Position numbers and translations under genes: made by a program
The notes under the pieces: generated by a model
Told to the model about the DNA's origin: nothing
The model's input: the letters and a program-made list of their open reading frames with translations, nothing else
Databases searched by the model: none
From: Colocasia esculenta
Lineage: Eukaryota > Streptophyta > Magnoliopsida > Alismatales > Araceae
Direction: 5' to 3'
NCBI GenBank assembly: GCA_014218235.1
Contig: CM024753.1
Coordinates: 188,084,348-188,148,347 of the forward strand
Length of the DNA: 64,000 nucleotides
Part shown: positions 46,555 through 56,003 of the stretch, piece by piece
Layout: each line of letters opens with the position of its first letter
How positions within the stretch are numbered: the first letter of the stretch is position 1

Positions 46555-46745
46555 GTTACTTTTTTTATCAATTATTTCTCTTAAATAAAAAAAAGACACA
46601 TAAATACGTTTGGTAAATAATTTTTTATTTTAGAAAAAATCATATCTTATGTAAATATCTCTTAAAATAAAAATAAGTGTGGACCATTTTTTTTTTTAAA
46701 ACACACATACAGTGCCCCCCCCCCCCTCGCTAGCTTAGGCCATTC
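46555..46745 (+). mobile_element. Truncated copy of the poly-C MITE
   Basis: TATTTGGTTACTTTTTTTAT, a later ...AAAATAAAAATAAGTGTGGA word and a run of 13 C match the left half of the MITE at 61018-61752 up to its C tract. The right half is missing. Confidence 0.6.
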
Positions 46746-46894
46746 CACATCTTATAGCACCTAAAGTAATCGTTGTTAAACAAAACATTATGGTGAATCA
46801 TGAATGAAGGACCATTCCGCATCTTGAGTTGTTGTCACTGTGCTCTTCAGCAATTGTATAAGAAGCATTATTTTTTTATGTTCCTTATGAAGAT

Positions 46895-49800
46895 ATGGTG
46901 CGTGGAGCACGATCGGGCTCCAGTTTTAGGAGGAGCAGCCGTGGGAGGGGCTTGTTCCAGGAATCAGGTATGCATATTTTTCTTTGGTATTTTTGCTTGT
47001 GTATTATTTATACATATTATTAATGCCATTTAAATTGTTACAGATGTTGGTCCTTCCTCTGTCCCTTCTCCTGTACCAACAGGTATGTATATTTAAAGTT
47101 GCACTTTGATTGTGCATTGATTCTTATATCATAAAATTCTTACAGGTCCGGGTGAGTTTACACCTCCTCATCCTAGAGTACCAGGTATGTATATTTTGCT
47201 GTTGTAATTATTTGTACAATCATTATTTATGCATATTGTTTATGTCATATATTCTTGTTGCAGTAGCTGGGTCTTCCTCTGTGTCTCCTCCTATAGTAGT
47301 AGGTAAGAATATTTAAAGTTTTACTTTTATTATGTATTCATTCTTATGCCATTAAAATGTTATAGGTTTGGGTCAGTCGACACCTTCTCCTCGTACAGTA
47401 GTAGGTATGTATATTTTAATTTGTAAGTATTTGTATAGCCATTATTTATATTTTTGTTCATTACTTATGTCCTTGTGCATTTTTGTCCAGATTCAGTGCC
47501 GGAGGACGCTGTTAGTCTACAGGAGGGGGCAGGCAGCTTTTATGAGAGCACTCTGCGGGAGGTGTGGATAAATGGGTATGTAAATTAATAAACTTATATC
47601 TATCTTTTATTAAGGAGGTATATTTAGTTCATAAATTCATACTACGAACTTACATAATTACAGTGATAAAATAGAGCCCGCCCAAGCATCTCAATTCATC
47701 ACAAGATCAATTCAGGCACACTTTCCTGGGCCTATTCATAGATTCAATGATTTCCCGATGGAGGTCCAGGAGTCATTGTATCAGATGTTCATGGTATGTA
47801 ATTTCTTATTATAAATTCTTTGTTTTCTTATCTACATTCAGTTAACTAACAACTCTTATTTGTACAGAGCAATCATCGATTCACGCGAACTTCGGATGAG
47901 GCGCGGTCTCGATTAGTATGGACGACCACCGCCCGATCAAACTTTAAGCATTTATTGTATAATGTAAGGAAAAATGCAGAGAAAGTTTGCCAGAATGTAG
48001 ACCCGACTCTTTGGAGGGAGCACGGACCGACATGGATGAGGAGAGACTACTGGGAAAGTTTGTGCAACATATGGGCTGCAGAGAGATGGCAACAAACCTC
48101 CACAACAATGAAAGTGAATCGGGCGGCCAATCCAGAGGCGAACATGCATACAAGTGGGTCTGTCTCCTTTGCGACCCATCAGTCTAGATTGGTAAGTCAT
48201 ATGTCCGTTTATGATATATTTTATTCATATAGGTACTCATTTATGTCATGTTTTCTGTGAAATAGGAAAGGGAGCTAAAACGGCCTCCGACATTTCAGGA
48301 GGTGTTTGATAAAACACATAAGAAAAAGGGGACAGATCAATATATTAGTGATAGAGCCCGAGAGGTTGCGGTAAGTATTTATAGTCTATTCACTATTGAA
48401 TTTTTCTCGTTACAGATTAATATTACATTGCTAATTTTATTTTTTGTAGGAGTCATATAGTCAACAAATGACAGACAAGTACGCCGGGGAGGAGGAGCAG
48501 CCGCAGTTTGATCCAGAGGTATGGGTTTCGGCATCTGGTGCCCCAAAAAAAGGTCATGTGTATGGTTTTGGGCACAGTATGGACACGAGGAGGGTGTTAT
48601 CTGGGGCCTCAAGTTCATCCACGCCGACGAGTGCATTCACCACAACTGGTGGTCCAGGTACTTCTCCCAATGAGATGAGGGGCTTCATTCGAGATGAGAT
48701 CTCTGGTTTGGAGTCTCGTCTCGCCCAGACGATGGAGTCTCGTCTAGTCCACACGATACATACACATGTGTCTGACGCTGTCCAGGCCCAGCTCTCCCAG
48801 GCCCTCTCCCAGGCTATCTCCCAGGCCCTCTCCCAGATCATCATTCCTCCTCAGACAGCACCATCGACATCAGCACGGGTCCCCCAGGTGAGTAAATTGA
48901 TTTTATTTTGGTTTTTTTATTTTAACAGTCAATGGATGCAAATATTTGTTGGATCGAAATGGCATTAAGAATGTCCTAGAGGGGGATGAATATGACTTCT
49001 TCCTTTTATAGCAAGTCACTGAATGAATGAATAAAATAAACAAACTATTCGAATAGATGAAGAAAACAAAACTAATAGATAAAGTGAAAGAAGAGCTCAT
49101 AGACTGAAGATCAAAATCTAAATTCATCCAATAGATATCCATTCCAAAAATGCCATAGAAAAGTTTAAGAAAACCATTCCATAGTCTAAAGTTCAGACTG
49201 AAGAGAATCTCAACCAATCTGCTCAAATCCAACTAGAAAAAATTTGAAGACAACCCCCATTCAACCATTCTGCATAGCTAAAAACCTGCGAAGAATAACT
49301 GGAAAAATTCTTCATAGAACCACTCCTCAACCGAAGAATCAGAACTTAACCATCAAATCAAGGTTGAAGATGGGGCACACCAGCTTTGTCCAGAACCAAA
49401 CTCCCCTTGATTGCTAAGGGGAGAGAGTTGACATCCAGGAAAACTTCAGTCTGTTTAGAGTTGCAAGCATAATTAGCTAACTGGTCTGCCAAAGCTTGTA
49501 ACCATTAAGTATTAACCAAAGCTCTGTCAAGTCTTGCCTTAATACTGTGAATACCCTTTTGACCATTGCGCCAGGTATAAGAAGGGCCAGAAAAACAAAC
49601 ATCATGGAGAGATAAGGACTGAATAAGGTCATGAAAGGAGTTGACTGAGGCTGTTGCAGGTGGATTGGCCCCAATTTTCTCAGAAGAGTAAATGACAGCA
49701 TTAAAGTCACCGACAACCATCCAGGGATCTGAAGGAGCATTTGCTATTAAATCATTCCATATTTCCATTCTATCAAACTGAATACAGCTAGAGTAAATGA

Positions 49801-52598
49801 AAGTAACATGATAAACCACCTGTGCAGAAATGTTGACAGTGATAAAATAGGTATGAGTAGTGATAACTTCAGCTGACAGAGAAGAATTCAAAAAAAGCCA
49901 AAATTTTCCAATAGGAACACCATTGCAATGATAATTAGACAGCCCCAATCTCATAGCTATGATGTCTAACTTAGAGTCATTAATCATGGGATCAAGGACC
50001 GCTGCAATTTGAACTATATGAGTTTTACACAAGCATGTGGCTTTTTTTTTTAAGTATCACTTTACTTTTTTTATTTCACAACATATTCATTCCTTTGGAA
50101 GGTTGAAGCCTCATTACATAGACTGTTTTTACTGACATATTGTACATCTATCCTAGAAAAAAAGGTTTCTAAAAGACATTAAAAGCCACTTCCCACAAAC
50201 TCAGATGTGGAAGTGGTTTATAAGTTAATCTTTATAAGAGCACATCTATCATGCATTAGTACTATCCAGTATCCAGTTGTCCACTTAAAATTCAAAATAC
50301 TAATCCGGCACACTTTCCCATTTGTTCAACCACGGTCGGGGCAATAAATGTGACTTGTAGAAACTGACGGAGTTCAATTCGGACTCCCGATTTGAGCTCG
50401 ACGCTCAAAGTTACAATAAACAAGTTAGTTTAGTTTAAAACTGAAAAAGTTAGGTTTGTGGGCCCAAAAATAGAAATACTCATCTGATTGGCCTCTGGTT
50501 TGTTCCAGCACGGTCGGGGCGATGAGTATGACTTGTGGAAACTGACGGAGTTCAATTCGGACTCCCGGTTTGAGCTTGACGCTCAAAGTCATAATAAACA
50601 AGTTAGTTTAGTTTAAAAATGAAAAACTTAGGTTTGTGGGCCCAAAAATAGAAATACTCATCCGATTGGCCTCCGGTTTGTTCCAGCACGGTCGGGACGA
50701 TGAGTGTGACTTATGGAAACTGACGGAGTTCAATTCGGACTCCCGGTTTGAGCTCGACGCTCAAAGTCACAATAAACAAGTTAGTTTAGTTTAAAACTGA
50801 GAAACTTAGGTTTGTGGGCCCAAAAATAGAAATACTCATCCGATTGGCCTCCAGTTTGTTCCAGCATGGTCGGGGCGATGAGTGTGACTTGTGAAAACTG
50901 ACGGAGTTCAATTCGGACTTCCGGTTTGAGCTCGATGCTCAAAGTCACAATAAACAAGTTAGTTTAGTTTAAAACTGAAAAAGTTAGGTTTGTGGGCCCA
51001 AAAATAGAAATACTCATCTGATTGGCCTCCGGTTTGTTCCAGCACGGTCGGGGCGATGAGTATGACTTGTGGAAACTGACGGAGTTCAATTCGGACTCCC
51101 GGTTTGAGCTTGACGCTCAAAGTCATAATAAACAAGTTAGTTTAGTTTAAAAATGAAAAACTTAGGTTTGTGGGCCCAAAAATAGAAATACTCATCCGAT
51201 TGGCCTCCGATTTGTTCCAGCACGGTCGGGACGATGAGTGTGACTTATGGAAACTGACGGAGTTCAATTCGGACTCCCGGTTTGAGCTCGACGCTCAAAG
51301 TTACAATAAACAAGTTAGTTTAGTTTAAAACTGAAAAAGTTAGGTTTGTGGGCCCAAAAATAGAAATACTCATCTGATTGGCCTCTGGTTTGTTCCAGCA
51401 CGATCGGGGCGATGAGTATGACTTGTGGAAACTGACGGAGTTCAGTTCGGACTCCCGGTTTGAGCTTGACGCTCAAAGTCATAATAAACAAGTTAGTTTA
51501 GTTTAAAAATGAAAAACTTAGGTTTGTGGGCCCAAAAATAGAAATACTCATCCGATTGGCCTCCGGTTTGTTCCAGCACGGTCGGGACGATGAGTGTGAC
51601 TTATGGAAACTGACGGAGTTCAATTCGGACTCCCGGTTTGAGCTCGACGCTCAAAGTCACAATAAACAAGTTAGTTTAGTTTAAAACTGAGAAACTTAGG
51701 TTTGTGGGCCCAAAAATAGAAATACTCATCCGATTGGCCTCCAGTTTGTTCCAGCATGGTCGGGGCGATGAGTGTGACTTGTGAAAACTGACGGAGTTCA
51801 ATTCGGACTTCCGGTTTGAGCTCGATGCTCAAAGTCACAATAAACAAGTTAGTTTAGTTTAAAACTGAAAAAGTTAGGTTTGTGGGCCCAAAAATAGAAA
51901 TACTCATCCGATTGGCCTCCGGCTTGTTCCAGCACGGTCGGGGCAATGAGTGTGGCTTGTGGAAACTGACGGAGTTCAATTCGGACTCCCGGTTTGAGCT
52001 CCACGCTCAAAGTCACAATAAACAAGTTAGTTTAGTTTAAAACTGAAAAAGTTAGGTTTGTGGGCCCAAAAATAGAAATACTCATCCGATTGGCCTCCGG
52101 TTTGTTCCAGCACGGTCGGGGCAATGAGTGTGACTTGTGGAAACTGACGGAGTTCAATTCAGACTTCCAGTTTGAGCTCGACTCTCAAAGTCACAATAAA
52201 CAAGCTAGTTTAGTTTAAAACTCAAAAAGTTAGGTTTGTGGGCTCAAAAATAGAAATACTCATCCGATTGGCCTCCGGTTTGTTCCAGCACGGTCGGGGC
52301 AATGAGTGTGACTTGTGGAAACTGACGGAGTTCAATTCGGACTCCCAGTTTGAACTCGACGCTCAAATTCATCTTAAGTGTGACTAAAATATTGACCGAA
52401 AGTGAGTGAATAAAAATATATAAATTTAAATAATTTATTGGTTATAATAGTATTTAATTTATGCTTCTAAAATAAGTTATTGCTTATGATAGTATTTCAT
52501 TTTAACTTATTATTGTTTTATATGTATTGCAGGTTCCTTCATCGGGAGGTGTGAGAGGAGACGAGGACGAGCATGAACACGAGGACGATGATTCATGA
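46895..52598 (+). CDS. CACTA TnpA-like gene (Transposase_24 type) with mini-exons
   Basis: Exons inferred from GT-AG sites and frame: 46895-46967, 47044-47082, 47146-47184, 47264-47302, 47366-47404, 47491-47575, 47664-47793, 47868-48191, 48266-48370, 48450-48887 and 52533-52598. They join to 1377 nt, 458 residues. MVRGARSGSSFRRSSRGRG is a basic N-terminus. Four 13-residue Pro/Ser/Val mini-exons follow. Residues about 100-290 match the Ptta/En/Spm plant transposase family (LVWTTTARSNFKHLLYNVRK, NIWAAERWQQTSTTMKVNRA, HTSGSVSFATHQSRL, VFDKTHKKKGTD, ISDRAREVA). Residues about 370-425 hold an amphipathic repeat (SQALSQAISQALSQII) suited to multimerisation. The last exon is acidic and ends DDDS. 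TnpA proteins bind subterminal repeats and help TnpD. The last intron (3.6 kb) holds a LINE fragment and the 178-bp exon-like array, whose in-frame units may add residues. Confidence 0.85.
47044..47404 (+). repeat. Tandem array of four 39-nt phase-1 mini-exons
   Basis: Exons 47044-47082, 47146-47184, 47264-47302 and 47366-47404 are each exactly 39 nt, each flanked by AG and GTATGT or GTAAGA, and each split a codon after its first base. They encode DVGPSSVPSPVPT, GPGEFTPPHPRVP, VAGSSSVSPPIVV and GLGQSTPSPRTVV. Exons 1 and 3 resemble each other, as do 2 and 4, and so do the introns after them (ATATTTAAAGTT... after 1 and 3; GTATGTATATTTT... after 2 and 4). This is a duplication of a two-exon unit of about 221 bp. 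Confidence 0.85.
48960..50045 (-). pseudogene. LINE (L1-type) endonuclease fragment in a TnpA intron
   Basis: The minus-strand frame 49505-50032 reads PWMVVGDFNAVIYSSEKIG, then FSGPSYTWRNGQKGIHSIKA and RLDRALVN. These are signatures of the APE-type endonuclease at the N-terminus of plant L1 ORF2, with GDFN as a catalytic motif. Reverse transcriptase is absent, so it is a truncated piece. The left part (48960-49300) includes TAGAGGGGGATGAATATGAC, which resembles the end of a copia LTR, and may be a separate fragment. Exact ends are not visible. Confidence 0.75.
50331..52380 (+). repeat. 178-bp tandem array, about 11.5 units, exon-intron-like
   Basis: Units start at 50331 and every 178 bp to 52289. 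In most units TTTGTTCCAG is followed by 93 nt open in the TnpA frame (start HGRGDEYDLWKLTEF, end AQSHNKQ) and then GTTAGT and an 85-nt AT-rich spacer. Units 2, 3, 5, 6, 7, 8 and 10 have acceptor, open frame and GT donor. Unit 1 lacks the AG and has a stop; units 4 and 9 have TGA at codon 10; unit 11 has GC at the donor; unit 12 diverges after codon 27. The array lies in the last TnpA intron, whose flanking exons are both in phase 0. Confidence 0.9.
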
Positions 52599-52604
52599 TT
52601 TTCA

Positions 52605-52975
52605 TTTCATTATTATTATTGTTGTAGACATTTTTATTATTGTTGTTGACATTTTATTATTGTGATGTTGTGGACATTTTATTATTGTAATATTGTGGAC
52701 ATTTTAATATTGTTGTGTTGTGGATATTTTTATTATTAGTATGTTGTAGACATTTTGATTATTTTTATCTTGTGGACATTTATTAATGTTGTGGACAATT
52801 TTATAATTGTTGTGGACATTTCAGTATTGTTGTGGGTTGTCTATATTTTATTATTGTTGTGGACATTTCAGTATTGTTGTGGGTTGTCTATATTTTATTA
52901 TTGTTACATTGTAGACATTTTTCTTTTGTAGAATTGTTATTGTTGTGGATAGTTATTTATTTTACACAGGTTATT
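52605..52975 (+). repeat. TTGTTGTGGACATTTTATTA repeats after the TnpA stop
   Basis: GTTGTGGACATTT(T) recurs about twelve times with variations, including a near-perfect 53-bp doubling around 52810-52915. It lies in the probable 3' UTR. Confidence 0.75.
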
Positions 52976-53009
52976 TTTCTAAAAATATATAAGTTTTAAA
53001 AAAAATTAA

Positions 53010-53754
53010 AAAAATAGAGACCGATTAGTGACCGATTAAATTCAGTCACTATTCGGTCACTATTTTGGGACCGAATAGTGACTGATTCTATTCGGTCACT
53101 ATTAGTGACCGAAGACAACCAGTCACTGTTCGGTCCCAAGTTAGGGTCCGAACAGTGACCGAATTTAATCGGTCACTATTAGTGACCGAACACAACCAGT
53201 CACTATTCGGTCTCTAATTTTGGGACCAAACAGTGACCGATTGTATTCGGTCACTATCTGTGACCGACTAAGTTCGGTCACTGTTCGGTCCCTAGCTTTG
53301 AGACCGAATAGTGACTGATTATATTCGGTCACTATTAGTGACCGATTAAATTCGGTCACTGTTCGGTCCCAAACTTTGGGACCGAACAGTGACCGAACTT
53401 AGTCGGTCACAGATAGTGACCGAATAGATCAGTCACTATTCGGTCTCAAAGCTAGGGACCGAACAGTGACCGAATACAATCGGTCACTAATAGTGACCGA
53501 TTAAATTCGGTCACTGTTCGGTCCCAACATTAGGGACCGAATAGTGACTGAACATAATCGGTCACTAATAGTGACTGAATACAATCGGTCACTATTCGGT
53601 CCCAAAATAGTGACTGAATAGTGACCGAATTTAATCGGTCACAGATTTGTGACCAGAAAATCTTGACCAACGCATTCGGTCACTATTCGGTGACTATTCG
53701 GTCTCTGATTCATTCAGTGACCGATTAGGGACCGAATAGAGACTGAAAATTTCG
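53010..53754. repeat. CACTA right subterminal repeat array
   Basis: About fifty GACCGAA/GACCGAT or inverse words occur, typically AGTGACCGAATAGTGACTGA and inverse. The dominant flanking word is GTGAC, whereas the left array mixes GAGAC and GTGAC. Confidence 0.9.
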
Positions 53755-53782
53755 GTCTCTAAATGCACATTTTCTTGTAGTG
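53755..53782 (-). repeat. CACTA right terminal inverted repeat
   Basis: Ends CATTTTCTTGTAGTG, the exact inverse of the first 15 bases of the element. GAT follows at 53783-53785. Confidence 0.93.
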
Positions 53783-55642
53783 GATGAGACTAACCAAAAT
53801 GCTAGAAAAAGAGATGATGATGATGATGATGCAGAAATCATGAAAGAACAAGATTTAACCATTCATGACATAGATCTCACGGAGCCTAGTGAAGAAGCAA
53901 TGGATGATCCTACCCAACATGTTTCTGATGAAAAGGAAAAGGAAGATCCTCCACTTGAAGAACTGCGAGTGTCCTCTACAAATGATGAATTACCTCGAGC
54001 GTGGAAGATCATGTCAAGTCATCCAATTGGTAATGTAATAGGTGATCTGTCATCCAGTATGCGAACTCGAAAAACTCAATATCAATGTGATTATATTGCT
54101 TTCATTTCTCAATTTGAACCAAAAATGTTGATGAAGCCCTTCTTGATGAACATTGGTCTATTGCTATGCTTGAGGAACTAAGCCAGTTTGACAGGAACAA
54201 AGTGTGGACTTTGTCTCCTCTTCCGAATGACCATCCCGTGATCGGAACCAAGTGGGTTTTTCGAAACAAACTTGATGAATCCGGTGTGGTAACTCGGAAC
54301 AAAGCATGTTTAGTTGCCCAAGGATACTCTCAAGAAGAAGGGATAGATTATGATGAGATCTTTGCACCGGTTGCTAGACTTGAAGCCATTAGGATTCTAT
54401 TAGCATTTGCTTGTTCCAGAAATTTTAAATTATTTCAAATGGATGTTAAAAGTGTGTTTCTTAATGGTTTCATTAAAGAGAAAGTCTATGTAGAGAAACC
54501 ACCTGGGTTTGAGAATCCAAATTCTCAAACCATGTCTTTTGTCTTCATAAAGCTCTATATGGTCTTAAGCAAGCACCGCGTGCATGGTATGAGAGATTGA
54601 GTCAATTTCTTGTTCAACATGATTTTAAGCATGCTTTTGTTGACTCAACTCTGTTCATAAAGTGTGTTGGTTCAGATATTTTACTTGTTCAAATATATGT
54701 GGATGATATTGTGTTCGGCTCTACTAAAGAAAAATTGTGCAAGGATTTTTCTGAGTTGATGCAGGGGGAGTTCGAGATGAGCATGATGGTGAGCTCAATT
54801 TCTTTCTCGAACTTCAGATAAAACAAGTTCAAGATGGCATCTTTGTAAGTCAATCAAAGTACACAAAGGAATTGCTAAAGAAATATGGGTTCAGCAACAC
54901 CAAGCCTCTTCCAACGCCTATGTCTACAACAACAAAATTGGATAATGATGAGCTTGGTAAGCCTGTTGATTCTAAGCTTTATCGAGGTATGATCGGATCT
55001 CTAATTTATTTAACTGCAAGTAGGCCCGATATATTATTTAGTGTTTGCATGTGTGCGAGATTTCAAAGCTCACCTAAACAGTTGCACTTAATTGCTATTA
55101 AACGAATCTTTCGGTATCTTGCTTCATCGGTTGATTTTGGTTTGTGGTATCCCAAAGGATGTTCCTTCAACTTGGTTGGTTACACCGATGCGGACTATGC
55201 TGGGTGTAAGGTTGATCGAAAGAGCATAAGCGGAACATGTCATTTCTTGGGAGGTTGCCTCATTTCGTGGTCCTCTAAAAAACAAAATTATGTTGCTCTC
55301 TCGACAGCTGAAGCTGAGTATATCGCAGTCGGGAGTTGTTGCACACAAGCACTTTGGATTAAACACCAAGTAAAAGACTATGGGATATGTTTGTCTAAAA
55401 TTCCATTGCTTTGCGATAATACAAGTGCCATAAATTTATCAAAAAATCCTGTTCAACACTCTCGCACTAAGCATATTGAAGTTCGCCATCATTTTATTAG
55501 AGATCATGTCTCTAGGGGAGATATTGAATTAAATTTTATTGACACCACACACCAATTGGCTGATATTTTCACTAAACTGTTGTGTGAAGACCGGTTTACT
55601 TCATTGCGCTGTGAATTAGGAATGTGTTCATCTTCTTCATAA
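53783..55642 (+). pseudogene. copia-2 pol part 2: reverse transcriptase and RNase H
   Basis: It resumes after the CACTA insert with DETNQNARKR and an acidic run. Reverse transcriptase motifs are NKVWTLSPLPNDHPVIGTKW, ARLEAIRILLAFA, FQMDVKSVFLNG (first catalytic Asp) and YVDDIVFGS at 54696-54725 (catalytic YVDD at 54696-54707). The frame changes near 54120-54170, near 54545 and again at about 54788. RNase H follows without breaks (LVGYTDADYAGCKVDRKSIS, SWSSKKQNYVALSTAEAEY, LLCDNTSAINLSKNP), ending TAA 55640-55642. The copy is inactive through frameshifts. Confidence 0.9.
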
Positions 55643-55984
55643 GCAACTGATATTAATTTGTTTCCTCATTCCCTCCTCTCTTTTTGACGATGACAAAAAG
55701 GGGGAGAACATGTGTGAAGTGATGATAGTTATGTGATAGCACTAGAACTTTACTCTGTTTTTTTGTGTGAATGTCTTTTAACGGGTGCTCATAGTAAGAG
55801 GGAGATATTACTTATACCTTTTTGTGAATTGACTCTTATGAATGGAAATACATGACTATATTTTGGTGACTATCTTTGATCAATGTGAATGGATTGATTT
55901 ATGTGCCTTGATGTGTTGAGCATATTATGCATGTATTAATGATTGGTTAAGAATATTGTTTATTCATGTGTAAGTGTTTTGTCA

Positions 55985-56003
55985 TCATCAAAAATGGGGA
56001 GAT
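55985..56003 (+). other. Polypurine tract of copia-2
   Basis: ATCAAAAATGGGGAGAT lies directly before the 3' LTR, the usual plus-strand priming site. A second purine run (AAAAAGGGGGAGAA) lies at about 55696. Confidence 0.75.

Larger units (their letters stand above)
44797..46894. other. Spacer between transposase genes with nested fragments
   Basis: No gene is visible. It contains the end of another CACTA family (45034), a cluster of TTCAGAATT/AATTCTGAA words in both orientations (45655-45815), and a truncated poly-C MITE (about 46555-46745). The frame 45331-45696 has no known domain. Confidence 0.5.
32280..53785. mobile_element. CACTA (En/Spm) DNA transposon, about 21.5 kb, duplication GAT
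   Basis: The element is 32283-53782 (21,500 bp). The left end reads CACTACAAGAAAATG and the right end is its exact inverse CATTTTCTTGTAGTG. The inverted repeat continues imperfectly to about 28 bp (TAGAGACCGA). GAT flanks both sides (32280-32282 and 53783-53785), the 3-bp duplication expected. Both ends have dense subterminal repeats of GACCGAAT/ATTCGGTC. It carries a TnpD-like transposase and a TnpA-like gene on the plus strand, and it has taken up LTR, LINE, MITE and GC-rich fragments. The clean ends and open transposase frame suggest it may be autonomous or recently so. Confidence 0.95.

Noticed and set aside
50331..52380. Centromere-type satellite (unit near 178 bp)
   Set aside because: The unit length is typical of plant centromeric satellites, but the array is short, lies in a transposon gene's intron, and each unit is organised by splice sites and an open frame.
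50331..52380. CRISPR-like array
   Set aside because: The whole 178-bp unit is repeated with no unique spacers, and the DNA is from a plant nucleus.
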